36,530 nucleotides of DNA from Phoronis australis (GCA_002633005.1 NMRA01000376.1:296989-333518), one strand, 5' to 3'; counted from the first letter of the stretch, positions 1-12,513 are shown. Translations and numbers: made by a program. Notes: generated by a model from the letters alone, not told the origin.

Positions 1-393
1 TAAAATACAAAGATACAGTATCAAAGTTTGACATCAGCGTAGGCCTACACACAAATGGGTTTTATGTCAAGACTAAATCAGCAACAGAGATGTGATGTGA
101 TAAGCTGTTACATATTTCTTAAGACATTTTCGGGACTGGGTGAGGAACTCAAGAAGTAAAGCTTAATAATTGTCAAATGTATCAGAGAAATGGCATAAGA
201 ATATTTATTGAAACGAAAAAATGAATAACAGTTACAGAACACTCAGAATTCCACGTTATAGACATACTGTTGTAGTTGTAGCGACAGCAGACGATAATGT
301 AGGCCTAGTTCTTGGAGTGGTCTATTCCAATAGAGAGCGATGAATCAGCGCGGCTTTGTGTGATTTTGCATTTCAGATCATAAAGAGTTCCAT
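1..393. other. Noncoding flank with two GTAGGCCT palindromes
   Basis: No open frame of note. The only distinctive items are the perfect palindrome GTAGGCCTAC at 39-48 and its near copy GTAGGCCTAG at 299-308. Short words of this kind are frequent in several marine invertebrate and fish genomes. I use that only as a weak hint to the source. Confidence 0.5.
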
Positions 394-540
394 AGCAACT
401 CGAGTATGAGTGTCAGATTTGAGTATGTTTGGAGTCTACTCGAAATACGACATTAGATACGCTTTTTTGAGTACGACTCCAGTGAGCACGATTTTGAGTA
501 TGAAATCTCGAGTATGAGTATGAGTGTGAGTACGGAGATT
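394..540. repeat. Degenerate GAGTAT/GAGTAC simple repeat
   Basis: The words GAGTATGAGT, GAGTACGACT and GAGTATGAAA recur about ten times with interruptions. On the minus strand they translate as a SYSYS-like run inside a 68-codon frame, which is therefore an artefact. This is a decayed hexanucleotide microsatellite rather than coding sequence. Confidence 0.7.
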
Positions 541-1303
541 GGAGACCGGGCCCTGATTCTTGAATAAAAGTCCAGTTTCGACTCATCAAATTACCTGAGA
601 TCCTCCTTAAGTTTTCCAAATAGCATCCCTAAGATTTTTAAGTTCCTGTGGAGTCCAGATTAACAGCAGTTAAGTCTAAATCTGTGCTAGATCGTACCCG
701 CAACACAATAAAAATATCTGGACGAACACTCATGTCGTCATGTGACATTTGTTTTGAAGTTCGTATGCGTATGTGTGTGTGAGCCAGTGCATGCGTGTCA
801 TCAGAGTTCAACGCAATGTAATGATCAAGGTGTGCATTGTAACTAAAGAAATTAACACAAGCAGTAAACCAGAACACGTTTTATTTAGCACTTGCTGGTC
901 TCATCTGCTAAAAAGCATTCGAAAATTGTCTCGGTAAGGCCGATCTTAAATGTCATTGAGTCGCCGGGTTACTAGATGCGTGACAGTCTGACAGTTATTT
1001 TCCGGGAGATTCAGTTGAACTTAGGGTGCGGAAGTGTTCACTATCAGTGGGCCATTTCATCAGATATTTGACTAAAAACACCAATTATGATTAATTAATT
1101 CCTCTTAAAAATAACTCAAAAGTTTTTTATGGTATTAGGAACTTTTGGAAATTAGTGCCAATATTTATTTCTTGCCGATGCTATGCTACCCGTTTCATCA
1201 CAGAATAGATAGTTCCCGAAGACTAATGTCTGCGATGACAGGTATGTAGCACGCGCTTCCTGGCCAAATGCTTTTAACACCAAGTTGTTTTTATTTGTCT
1301 TTG
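541..1303. other. Noncoding, some purine/pyrimidine GT-rich patches
   Basis: No credible gene. A short GT-rich patch lies near 765-800. The 79-codon minus-strand frame at 638-877 overlaps this patch and has a low-complexity THALAHTHI-type composition, so it is not called. Confidence 0.5.
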
Positions 1304-1615
1304 ATTCGCGGTTTTCACGTGTACAAAGAAATTTGGAATCTTATTGAAGGAGAAGATATGGAATCTGTACGGGAAAGACTCAATCCCGTTGACATGAGTA
1401 CGCTGACTGTTCCGAAAGGCCAGACCATAGTGGGACACGTTCCTCGCAAGATCAGCAAAAGTTGCGTTCGTTTCGAAGCACTGCGGAAGTTTGAAGTGTA
1501 TAGTCACGGCTAAATACCGACATAGCAGCAAGGCTTGTGGTCTAGAAATTCTGCACGCAATGATTTTTTTTCTGGGCTGCCGGATCTCATTGATAAATTG
1601 AAGACTTTGCTGTAG
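1304..1615 (+). pseudogene. HIRAN-like domain fragment, frameshifted
   Basis: A diverged piece of the HIRAN-like module found in many copies in invertebrate genomes, often as uncharacterised proteins. Visible in order are IRGFHVYKEIWN (from 1304), VRERLNPVD, then the hallmark GQTIVGHVPRKISKS, all in the frame of an ATG at 1268. That frame stops at 1511. Homology continues one frame over from about 1497 (CIVTAKYRHSS, then CGLEI, matching the usual C-x-VTG-x-x-R-x-S and GLEIPC block). It returns to the first frame at 1583 with DLIDKLKTLL and a stop at 1613-1615. Two compensating frame changes and loss of the D-x-Y/F-A-V core (here DMSTLTV) show a decayed copy. HIRAN domains in HLTF and Rad5 bind DNA 3' ends, but nothing here suggests activity. 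The neighbourhood contains only repeats, so it probably arrived with a mobile or amplifying gene. Family membership rests on motif memory, not a search. Confidence 0.65.
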
Positions 1616-2517
1616 AATTTTAGGACTGTAGGTAAGGCATTTTTTGCATGTACACGTTCATGGGCTGGGCGCTTATTTCAGCGAAGTCTGAAAACGCATG
1701 GCGGGCGCTGATAGGGGCATAGGCACTTATTAGGACGAATATGGCTTTACCTTTTAGTAATATTGATTCGTCTTTGGAGAAGTTTCAAAACCGCTGTATA
1801 TTATGTACCTTGGATATAATTGGCATTTAAAATATTTGTATACAAATTAACTGTTTGTTAGAGTAATCGTAAATGTTTTTAACAGTTTTTGATAAATCTT
1901 TATTACAAGTGACGCCTTTATTTTACTCGTTTTTTAATTTACTTTCTCATTTTAACTCTGCCTAACTAACAGAAAATTAAATATTCATGGCAATTTTTTA
2001 CGAATTAAATTGTGGTCGATTTATCTTGCAAGGCATGATTTATAGTTTGAACCTGCAATATCAAGAGGATTGGTTTTTCGTCACATGCTGGGTATTAAAT
2101 GAAAATTAGCATTCAAGGTAATTAATAGGTGGTAAAATGTATGAAATATTCACAATAATGTCTACACAAATTAATCTTGGTGCTGATCTCACTTAAACAA
2201 GTTAAATGTCATTTTGAGTATTTGTCAGGGAAACCTCCCATTCTCTCCGGATCTCTATAAAATATTAATGATTCAATCAATAGATGACTATATTGTTAAT
2301 CCCATAATGTTCAAGAATGCTCTACATGGTTTAAATAATTCAAACTGAAATAAAAAAATATTATTCTGTCTCCCCATTGGTTTCCCAATGTCACATCATT
2401 AAATCATAACATGGTTCCTATCTTCTAGCGTCTCCCAGTCTCGGTGCACGACACAAGTTTCCCTTGGGTTTATAAAAATTGGGTGCAAGTGTTCCTCCAT
2501 GAAGTTAAAAGTAGAGG
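1616..2517. other. AT-rich noncoding stretch
   Basis: Very AT-rich, with runs of T and scattered AATAAA-like words. No frame, repeat boundary or structured element could be supported. Confidence 0.5.
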
Positions 2518-2682
2518 CCATTCAATACCTACAAATTATGAAAAAGTCACCCATGCATCAAAACTCTTGAAAAATACATGCATTTCAATTCCTGACTCAA
2601 AAATAAATCACCCAGTTAATACCTGACACAAAAAGCGAACCATTTCAATACCTTACATCTTAAATATGCATTTCAATATCTT
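2518..2682. repeat. ~30-bp minisatellite, CATTTCAATACCT type, locus 1
   Basis: About six degenerate tandem units of 29-32 bp, each opening with a form of CCATTTCAATACCT followed by an A-rich half. The second locus is at 21359-21514. A 60-codon frame at 2444-2626 overlaps this array and is discounted for that reason. The array ends directly against the terminal inverted repeat of the next element. Confidence 0.6.
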
Positions 2683-3248
2683 ATGAGGCTTTCCCATAAG
2701 GGAACTTCGATTTACCAAAGCTTCGCTGAAACTTAGGTTACCTTTCTGACTAGACAGCAATTTCAAAGTTATCGCTAGATGGCAGTTCAGTCATCGAAGT
2801 AGACACCACACGGTGCTGTTCATTTATACTCTCAAATAATGAACGATGTGTAGTGGGTTCTAGGCTAACTGAAAATTATTTTCGTGCCATTTGCGAACAC
2901 TCATGAAAATGATGCGTGTCATTGTTCATCAGATGTGCTTCCTTTTATTTATTTCTGCGCTTCTATTGAGAGTACTTCGGCTACGCTACATTCTGAAGGA
3001 AATGAAATGTACCAATGTAAATTAACTATTCAATAACAAAGAACACATTTTGAGTCTCGCATGAGCGTATATCATTGCTGCGACATCTACCGGTAACTTC
3101 GACGAAGCTTTGATGAGTACCGAAGCTTCGCTTTTAAATCCTGCTAAACAGGCGGTTTTGCTTGCAGTTTAATAACCACAGTGAACCTTTCCTACTTATC
3201 GAAACTTTGGTAAAAGCAAAGTATTTCCTCTAAGTGGAAAAGCATCAT
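2683..3248. mobile_element. Nonautonomous element with ~45-50 bp terminal inverted repeats
   Basis: The left end reads ATGAGGCTTTCCCATAAGGG and continues to TTTACCAAAGCTTCG near 2722. The reverse complement of the right end reads ATGATGCTTTTCCACTTAGA and continues to TTTTACCAAAGTTTCG, allowing small gaps. A second, subterminal inverted pair built on AAGCTTCG lies at about 2710-2780 and 3070-3130. No transposase frame is present inside, so this is a MITE-like or foldback element of unknown superfamily. No clear target-site duplication was identified, so both borders are approximate. Confidence 0.5.
2771..2786. promoter_or_regulatory. CGCTAGATGGCAG, CTCF-like word
   Basis: Contains the CTAGATGGC core, resembling part of the CTCF motif. 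It lies within the TIR element, so the match may simply be element sequence. Related words are at 12498 and 17701. Confidence 0.15.
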
Positions 3249-4492
3249 TACATATAAATGCCCCATAAAGAAACGTTGAAAAGCCATTACATATTCCTAT
3301 TTTAAAGGAACACCTACATCATTCTAAATATTCATGGCAATGCTTCAATTAAAAGTCGACCTACAACAATATCAGAGTTGAGAAAAATGCCTCCCTGCTA
3401 TATTGTAAATATATAGACCCACATCAATTTTAAAGTGGGTGCGGGGGGGCTTACTCATTTTATGGGAAAAACCATAACATAATTTAGTTCTGCATCAGCT
3501 CTCACACATAAGACAGGAGAACCCCCAGCACCAGTTTCACTGACTAATCTCATTATGCTATGTTTTAAGCCAAATTCGACTTAACAATGTCTTGACATAG
3601 GTATTATGTACATATTTAAGCAAAACAAGACTAATCTGCCTAATACCAGTTGGATGTGCAAGGGCGAAAGTTAAAACTGACTGCTTGCCCCAGTGCACCG
3701 TGTTTGGTCAACCACTTGTATACTTGTTGTACAAACCTTCTGCAATGTCCCCAGCTTGTATTCAAACACCTGACAATGGGATTAGTGGTCCTCATCAAGA
3801 ACCATGTCTATGTTTGAGGGGAACTGTTGACAATGTTTGAGTACCTGTTAAAGTGGCTTGCCTTGGACTAAATCTACTTATGCGGTGTACATAAACCTAA
3901 ACCTGACAAAATCACTGCTTATGTTGCAGGATTTGTATAACACAAATAAGAATACATCAGTATTAATCAAAAATCAGGAATTGCCATCTTCAAACTGATG
4001 TTTGTGATGGAGTATCTGATTATAGAAACAAGCCTTCAACTCCTCTTGGTCAATAGTGTTAGTAGAACTTTGAAAACCAACTGATTGAATAACTTAAAGC
4101 AACTATGTGTTCCATCAAAAAGTGATTGTATTATTTAGACCATTTACTACGATGAAATTATCCTCATCTTGTTCCTTACTCAGATGAGAGGTAATTTCTG
4201 GGCTTGTAAATATTTCACTTTGTTAATCCTTAACACCATGATTAGTCTGTAAAGTGACCATGAGTCCATAATGAGCCAACTTGAAAAACATGGTCTCCAG
4301 CAATAATTAATTGTTTTTCAAGCACTGAAATCACCTTAATTTGACTAAGGAAAATTTTGAGATACATTCTACAATGGTAAATGGGCTTTTTTGTGAGGAG
4401 AGGTTCTTCATACATCAAATCAATGTTTACACTTTAATAGGACTCCATGTTTCAAACACTAGTGACATCAGGTAGATTAGTTATTACTGTCA
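3249..4492. other. Noncoding stretch
   Basis: No exon-like frame. A short G-run with CCCAC/GTGGG complementarity lies near 3418-3452. Otherwise it is unremarkable. Confidence 0.5.
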
Positions 4493-4522
4493 TTTTGTTT
4501 TGTTTTGTTTTGTTTTGTTTTT
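4493..4522. repeat. (TTTTG)n microsatellite
   Basis: About six uninterrupted TTTTG units. Nothing else marks the site. Confidence 0.9.
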
Positions 4523-7061
4523 AAGCTTAAAAAGATACAAAACTCTGTCTGATGATTTCAACCTATCCTTGTTTAGTCACCTGCTAATACGTCATTAGGA
4601 TCAATCTTGAAAGATAAAAGGTATCAGCTAAAAACTCATATTCCCTATGTCACTGATTGGATATGATGGTTCTTGCGGGGGTCTTCTTTTCCCACAGATG
4701 CCTTGAAATTCGCTAAAAGCGTAGGTCACACTTGTCCGTTTAGCAGACTTGGAAAATAGTTTTCATATTTTCCTCCAAACTTTTGGGGGTTGTCGAGGGT
4801 TATAAAGCATTATTTTGTTTCAGGGAATTGGATAGGAAAGTCATTTTAATATCTGTTAATAAGCCAAAACCTGGTTTGGTGTTATTTTAAACAACAAAGT
4901 CTGTACTGCTTAGTAAAGTTGTCACGTTCGAATCTCTGGGATAGGGGTCCTCTATTTTCAACAGCATTGAACCAATACAAAATCTGGTTATAACGTTTCT
5001 GCTATTTGCTAAATTCAGAAAAAGTTTGCAGATAGTTCTTCTGTAGGCAACTTTTTACAGAACAAGCATACACTAATTAACAATGGATGTGTGTTCATTA
5101 TTTTTCGCAGTCACATTGCCCGATTAGGAATTACTTTTTATGGTAGTTCAAGTAACAGAAATAGGTACCTTACCTTAGTCTGTTTACACTCCATTTGCTC
5201 CCATAACTCAACATTACAGGTGGCCATCCAATCAGTTTCAGTTGCAGCATTGTTTGACAAAAAGTTAGTTGCGTATGAAACAGTGACATTAGATCATGCA
5301 ATGACACAAACATGATCTTGCATGATCTTCCTCATTCTTTTTGGATTCTTATCTCCTGGAACACAGTTGATGTTAAATGTGACTTTTATTTTGCAGAATC
5401 CCCGACTTCTTTTGTGTATCTCACACATTCAATTTTGTGATTTTTTTGAAATTAGAGAACTGAGGTCATATTGAGGTTGATGATGCATGAGTCTTTGACA
5501 AGAAGAATTGATCTCACAGTATTCATAATCATGTAAAATGTGGACTTAAGAGTAGTTGTCGGCTTCACTTTTCATTTATTAATTGGTAAAGTGCTTTTTT
5601 GTCGCTAAAACTCAAAATTGTCTATCATCCAACACTATACTGATTGACGGCATCGTTTTAGTAAATGCCATATCAGGTGCAGTGTCACTCAAATGAAGTG
5701 CATCTTGTTACAAAAGTTATTTTTACTAATGTAATTCCTGTCAAAAGAGAAAAAAGTGGTTTTATTCTCAACTGGCATCTTGTTATTCATTCCCTTCATT
5801 AATGGAGGTATGCAAGTCGCACCTGCATTGATGCGTTACGGTGGCGTCGCCATAAGACAGAAAGAAACGTTTCTGAAATCTTTGTAAAATTATTGGGTAT
5901 ACATTGGCATCAACCTGTGATACTCTGAGGGGCCTGATAACAGTGTACAAACAACAGGAGGCATTCTCTACAACTCTAAAAATGCATTAAGAGTGATGCC
6001 TGAGTTTGGGAAGAATAACTGTTTTCCAATACAAATGGAGGATTATGAAATGCGCCATGCGCTAGGTGGTGGTGGAATAGTTGACTACATACCGTGTTCT
6101 TGTACAAGAATTTAAAGTAGTGGGATTTCACGTTTTTTTATAAATTCTTTTCTATCATCATGTCGTGAAATTGTCACTTTTGTTCCAAATTTTCAAAATG
6201 TCTGTGAACGAAAGTAATTGCATTTGGTACCTATCAACTCGACCCATTTTGCCAACCAGAATTAGAATTGACTTCAGGTGGCGAAAGATGCTTTTATGTA
6301 TTGGATTATTCTTATTGGCAAACTGGACTCCATAAATTGTAATTGATGGGCTTGTCATTTTAAGCACCAATGGGAAGAATAACAGCTGGTTTCGTGATCG
6401 ATCACTAGATGGAGTTGTTAGTTGGTACATCAGGACTTAGAGAATAATTTCAAGGCGAAAAATCAAGTTTTCCACTGAGTCTCTAGTGTACGTGTTACAC
6501 ATTGCCATCTTTTGAATAACATGATGAATGATTTGGCATGCATGCTCCTAACTGTGCTCAGGCTTTCACAGGAACTGCTCTATAATGCTATTTCACATAA
6601 CTTCTGTGTACTGACAAATCAAGTATTGTATCCATAGATACTTTGTAAGTGTGAAAATTCTGTCAAGAGGTGACCCTTTCATAAGTGGCGTACCTCACAG
6701 AAACTTCTCCTCAAACCCAACCCTCTAACAGAAAAGTTCAGAAGAAAAAGGACCTTTCTCAGGGTGAAAGTCAAAATGTTGCCTTGAATGACTCATCCCA
6801 ACCAACATGTTCAGTTGAAGTTGTCTAGATAAGTCTGACACTTGCACGAAGTCTGCCAGTGCAAACTACTTGGCAGAACTGTTTTAAGTTGGAATCTGTG
6901 CAAACTAAAGGAAATCTACTTGTTTAATCTAAAACAGACCACTTTGTCAAACATACTTGCAGCTTGGTGTTAGACATTTTCCAATAAATCATTTCTTTTA
7001 ACAAATTGATGGGCCAAACATGATAACAGTGATAGTCCCCCTTAAAAGTTGATAACAGTTA
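4523..7061. other. Long noncoding stretch
   Basis: The longest frames (74 and 90 codons at 5091 plus and 6158 minus) fall within what chance gives at this base composition, and neither has recognisable motifs. A GTTCGAATC word at 4926 looks like a tRNA T-loop, but no A box or cloverleaf lies upstream. Confidence 0.5.
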
Positions 7062-7304
7062 CAGTAAAATTTCACCGATTTAGGACACAATATGGCAGTG
7101 AAATGACATAATACTATTGATTATTTTTCATAAAAGTCAAGTAGCACCAAATTAATGGCCTTTTCATTCATAAGTTCAATACCGTATCTACCAGGAGACA
7201 ATGCTTCACTGAAGAAACTGGGTATTCAATGAAACAATGTTAGAAGCCTGATAAGGGGCCAGTCTTTTCAATTATTTTTGTCCGAAATTGGCAAGATTTT
7301 ACCG
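7062..7304 (+). mobile_element. MITE family A, copy 1 (reference copy)
   Basis: A 243-bp element flanked by TA on both sides (7060-7061 and 7305-7306). The left end reads CAGTAAAATTTCACCGATTT, then AGGACACAATATGGCAG. The reverse complement of the right end reads CGGTAAAATCTTGCCAATTT, then CGGACAAAAATAATTG, so the two ends form imperfect inverted repeats of about 30 bp. TA target duplication and CAGT-like ends fit a nonautonomous Tc1/mariner/pogo-type transposon. No protein frame is present. Six related copies occur in this window. Confidence 0.7.
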
Positions 7305-10300
7305 TATATTTGTTGTAATTTTTGTTGGCTGGCTCTTCTTGCTTTGGGCAACTTATTTTAATTTAGTATCCTCTAATAGAAATGGTATGTTTGCATTGTG
7401 TGGTGCTCCACAGTCAATCAATTAAAGCCACGTAAAAAGTTATTACTACAAGGTACCGACAAAACAGGAATGAGACAGTTGCAAAATAATGACCTTTTAA
7501 CTGCAGACAAAATAAAACTGTCAGTACAATATGGTTATGGAGCACAGGGGTTAGTGCGAAATAATGACACATAATAATGTACTGTTCTCGTAAAGATGTC
7601 GTTAACAAGATACCTGACTTCCATTGTTCCAGCACTAGGCAGGTGTCGATATTACTTTGATGTTGTGAGATATCCACTTGCTGTCTGCTGGCTTAGATGA
7701 AACAATAGTACACCGAGGCTTACCGTGAAGTGATCCCATTCTTGCTGATATTTTTTTTAATATAAAAAAAATTGTTTTGATTATGTTTTCTTTATTCTAA
7801 TGTTTTTCTTCTGGTTTAACTTATGGCAGTTGTTAAAAGTTTACATTGTTAGTAGACATTTTGACAACTTTAACTTTTGAATAGATTTCAGACACTCGAG
7901 TCTGGTAATTTTAGTGCATTTTTGTTGAGTTTATTTCATGTTAATTTAATTTTTATGATAGTGTCTATCTTGAATTTAATGTAAGTGACAGAAAATGTAG
8001 AATAAAAATTATAAGCTCACAAATTGATATGCAAAAGGTGTTAGTAGCCAAAGGGAAATTTCCTTCATAGTCATCAGCTAAAACTATAAACAAGGTTACT
8101 TTACCACAGAAAATGTGCTGCATCTCATTCCATACAATGATAGAAATTAATTTCCGTCCCCCATTAAAAGCATCCAGGGCATCGACAAGTAGAGAGTTGA
8201 AAAATCCTCATTTTGACAGGATTCGTCAAGCATCCCAAGTGTGGATACCTTTCTATGCAATTGATCTCTCAGTTCCTTTAGATGGTAGAATCAAATGATG
8301 TTATGACAACGGAATTTTTTAGGCAAATTTGTTAATGCGGATAATAAACCCACCTTCCATCAAAAATAATTTTTTCGATTTTAGTGCTCACCCGTAAGAA
8401 TTTTTTTGTTTTTGGTTTCAAATTGTTCCTTAGTCGAAGTAGGCATTTTCTGAGCTTAGTAAGAGATGACAATTTGTTCATTACAAAAAACTCCCCGTTT
8501 GGTTTCCACTACAGATGACAGCTTCATGTGGTCTAGGCAGTAACTGTTGCCTTCCACACAACAGGACCTGAGATCGGATTTCTTGGTAAACAGGCTTCTT
8601 GACAGGAGTAGGACTTGTACCATTCTATGACAAAGTAAATGGTGCCATGAAATGATTGCTTGAGACCAGGCTCTACAAGTTGACTTGTCACATGGTCTCA
8701 AGGAATAATGAACTGTCAGGTCTTTGTAAACCCAGAAATCACCTCTCATCTGTCAGTAAAAAGCAAGTTGAAACCAATTTTAGCAGTAAGTGGTCTAAAT
8801 AATATTATTTGTTTTGATGGAATGCTGGTTTAGAACTTCTTTTGGAGTTAGGCAGCTTTTCTCATGATTTTCGTCTTCACAAACTCTGAATGAAATGGTG
8901 CTGGACCTCGTGCAAACCTGTAGCCTAGTTTTACTTGTTTTCCTTCACTGCTTACTTATATTTTGTATTTTGTATTATGGCGTTAAATTATTTTTCTACT
9001 TTCAGAAAATGCTACTGTCACAATGATAAAATCAATCAGCTGCAGAAAATGATAGATGTGGGTTTCTCTATAAAGCCCGAATGGATTACGGTGCTTCTTG
9101 TTGAGTTCAAGAGGACAATGTTTTAGAAAACTTTAATTTTTAGTATAAGTGAGCTTTCATGTTTAAAGTTTTTACCAGTTGAAAAAACACTAATTCCATT
9201 CACTGTGTTCAAGTGAAAGAACTTTTAGTGTGCAAAGCAGGTGTGCGGGTTTGCGCGATAGCAAATAGGATTATGATTGTCTTAATTTACAATGATCGAC
9301 ATTTATGATGGCTGGTTGTGTGATTATTTTCTAATACACGTTGTAATGTGAATACGTGCAGTAAATGCATGTTGTTGTTGGCGATGGGATACATGCACCA
9401 TATGGTCAGTCGTTACAATGGGAGCCTGCGCGTAATCCCACCAACAGTTTATTTGAACTGGACTTGATCTGCACACATCTGTAGAGCAAAACTGCATCAA
9501 GAATGGGAAGTATATGTTGTTGTGTCTTCTTCGGGGGGTACTCCCGTTGGGGATGTATACGGGACAAGTTCCTCATAAAGTTGACTAATTTCCCCATGAT
9601 GCCTTTTCTGACAAAATTCTCTGTGAAAGAGAGCCTCGTTGGTAATATTCCTAGTGAAAGGTTGCCTGTCCGATAAATCTTTTTACGAAAGAGTTCAGGT
9701 CAGTGTTCGAAACTCCTTTTCCTAACTACACAAATTTACAGAAGAATTTTTAACATTACCTATGTTTTTCAATCTTTTGTTGTAAAACAATCATTTAGGC
9801 AGTATGGCATCTCTTGTACTGTTTCACTTGTTGGGTCTAAAGTTTAGCTGTCCAAGAATACCTACTAACAGGTTAGGTTTATGGAATTAGCCTCTACAAA
9901 AGGTAATGTTTCTGAGGCTAAATCCTACGACGAAATGGTGAGTTTTTTGTGGAATGTGTCTCTTTTTGTCAAGTTCAGTCTTTAAAATGCTTCCGACCAG
10001 GGTCAGTCCTCATTTTCCAACTGCAACCCCCTCAAAATATAATAAGCTACCCCCTGTTATGTTGGTGTATGATTTGGAGGACCCTGCTGTGTTGAATATA
10101 TGAACAAGGTCCCGTCTTTTGTTTTACTGACTTAAAATTTATTTGTGTAAATTAATTTTCAGTTGTATGCCATCAATCTGTGAGCTACTAAATTAGATCA
10201 GGCGTAGTACAATTAAACCTAAGCTGGTGAACCTGGTTGCTGACTTAATAGTATGCCGTAACCACAATTGCATAAACTTGTGAAAAAAAAAAGGTTTTGT

Positions 10301-10473
10301 GATTCTCCTCAACCCTAAAACAAGTTTGAAAACTACACAAAGTTTGTTTAATTGGCATGTGTTTGTGGTGCTTTGGGAATTAAATGGATGGCCAAAGTGA
10401 AAAACGTTCTTCTCAAACCTCAGGACCCACTTTGTGATAAAACAAAGACGTGTTTTGGCTGAATAATGCACTG
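7305..10473. other. Long noncoding stretch
   Basis: Holds a 97-codon minus-strand frame (8456-8749) and several shorter ones, none with recognisable domains. Poly-T and poly-A runs lie near 7750-7770, and a compact hairpin at 8660-8701 is listed separately. No gene is called. Confidence 0.5.
8660..8701. repeat. 42-nt two-stage hairpin
   Basis: The outer arms TTGAGACCA and TGGTCTCAA are perfect 9-bp complements. Inside them, ACAAGT and ACTTGT pair around a 2-nt loop. The structure is symmetric and short. It could be a chance foldback or a trace of a small palindromic insertion. Confidence 0.5.
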
Positions 10474-10699
10474 CAGAAGTATGTTCACTTGTTTAGCACA
10501 CAAAAAATATGGCCGACAAGTGAAATTCTACTTTGTCAAATTTCTTCACAGAAATAAAGATAAAAAGAACTTAGTCTTTTGTTACCATGGTTTGTTGTAG
10601 ATGCCGTAAAACAACTATTTATCTTAGTAATCGGCCTTTGAAAAGGGGAAATGATAATTTTGACAATTATTTTTGTACAAAATAAGTGGATAATGTCTG
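10474..10699 (+). mobile_element. MITE family A, copy 2
   Basis: The left end carries GTTTAGCACACA and TATGGCCGACAAGTGAAATT. The right end carries GACAATTATTTTTGTACAAA and ends near ATAATGTCTG. Both ends align in order with copy 1, and the internal block GTAGAATTTCACTT (on the complement) is shared with the copy at 33495. It is more diverged than copy 1, and no clean TA duplication remains. Confidence 0.6.
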
Positions 10700-12016
10700 T
10701 GCTTAGAGTATGTTTGGCCTACCACTGAGTGAAATCGCCGAAGCAAGGTTTAGTATCCTTGGCTTTTAATTTAACATTTGGTTCATTTTGGTTAAAACAC
10801 ACTTTTGGTTTGTGCTTTTACTCTGGTATGAATTTAACTGACATCCCAAAATTGCCTCGGTGTTTAATTAAAAAGTGTTTTGAATAAAATTTTCTAGCAC
10901 TGTAATGTTTATGTTGGTGTCTTGGTTGAAAACATCATGCTGAAAAGTAATGGACTGTGGTTTTTGCATGCTTTTTCAGGTTCAGATAAATATGACATGT
11001 GGTAACGAGTTAAATATGAGGAAATCCTTGTGCAGTATGGTTTTTAGCAACTTTTTCATGCTTTACACAGTTATCTACAGTGGTAGTGACCTCTGGTGGC
11101 TGATAGCAGCTTCGTTCTTGACTGCAGTGGAATGAATGCTCAAATGAGTTTGACATGAAGTGATGTATAATTAACAATGATTTGTGGCTAATAAATGCTT
11201 AGATTGTGCATTTAGAAAGTATGTTGGAATTATGAATACATTACGCGATAAATGACACCTGCACTCTGGTGTGAAAATAAAACAGCATTTAAACTGGGCT
11301 AATTGAAAGTTTATTGGAGTACAAATGTCGGCATGATTTTATCCAGGTGTCTACATGCCATAGTTTTCCTGCTCTTCCCTTCATAAATGAGAATTATGGA
11401 CTGTGTAAAATGATAAATACATTTTGTTTCACATTATGAAAATATGTCGCAGTTGTTGACTTGCACGCAGTCATTTGAGGTGCGATCAAAAAGTACAAAT
11501 CACTCTTTGATAATACTCTGCTGCGAGTGATCACGGCCGGTTAATGAAATTACATTGAATTTGAATTTCTGAAAGTAGCTTTGAATGCTATTTATATTGC
11601 TTCCTGCCTTAGGTGGGTGCTCAAATGGATTATGACAGATTTCAGAATTCTAGTTGCTTGCAATTGGTTCAGAACTCGATTGTTCTTGATAGCACGTTAA
11701 ACCTGGGTTATACCCTTGCCCGCGTCAGTAGCTGCTAGGCGTGCAGGAGACCTTTCCATAAGTTGAATCTAATAAGCCTGCTATCTGTAACTTAACTCTT
11801 CTCCAGTTCTAAGTCTCTGGATAGCAGAGTTTCGTTTTCTTGAATTGTACTATTGGCAACTACTGTAGATCTATTTGATTTGGTTTTTCTCATTTTTAAA
11901 CAAGATATTTAGTACCAAATGTCTCAAAAGGCCTTAAGTAAAAGGAGAAGCCACACTGATGTAATGAAGAGTTTGTAGGGCACTTCTGTTTTCACTCTTT
12001 GTAGTGTTTGAACAGA

Positions 12017-12034
12017 ACACTAGGTGGTGCAGTG
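12017..12034. promoter_or_regulatory. CACTAGGTGGTGCAGTG, CTCF-like site
   Basis: Matches much of the vertebrate CTCF core CCASYAGRKGGCRSY, with a T where C is expected. Sequence match only. Confidence 0.2.
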
Positions 12035-12497
12035 TATAGTGAAGGGCACTCAGAAACTTTCAGGATAGATAGTTCCATCAGGCATTGAAACTTCTGGAAA
12101 AAAGGCATAAATTTTTGTAAATTTTGATTGGGGAGTGGGCATTTTTCCTATAGTTTTTGGACATCATGTTCCCTCATTTCTTGAAAAAAATGATCTTAAA
12201 TGTTCAAATGAGAGTTGGGTAATTTTCCGTGACTGTAATTACCATTAAGAAATATCAGCTTCGAAGGATTTGGTTGTTTGCTGTAGACATTGGAAATTCA
12301 TTATGATTTAACACCCTGAAAGTTTGCGTGAATTATCAAGTCATCACTGGTTCATTGAAAAGTATTATAGTAGCCTCAAGACAGGCGTGACATGACAGTC
12401 TCCAACTTAAAAACAAATTGTTCTTTTGTGTTTCAAAAGAAAAATTACCCTGTGTTTGTACAGCTTTCGAAGTCTTCATTGCTTTGTCATGCTGTCT

Positions 12498-12513
12498 GTA
12501 GCGCCATCTATTG
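12498..12513. promoter_or_regulatory. GTAGCGCCATCTATTG word
   Basis: The reverse complement contains AGATGGCGC, close to the CTCF core described in insects. The same word in the other orientation occurs at 17704. Function is not shown. Confidence 0.2.

Noticed and set aside
4920-4950. tRNA-like T-loop word GTTCGAATC
   Set aside because: No A box, anticodon stem or acceptor stem could be folded around it.
6158-6430. 90-codon minus-strand frame
   Set aside because: No motif, composition follows local AT bias, and length is expected by chance.
8456-8749. 97-codon minus-strand frame beginning MRGDFWVYKDL
   Set aside because: Length is within chance for this base composition, no domain is recognised, a stop lies just before the ATG, and part of it is hairpin sequence.
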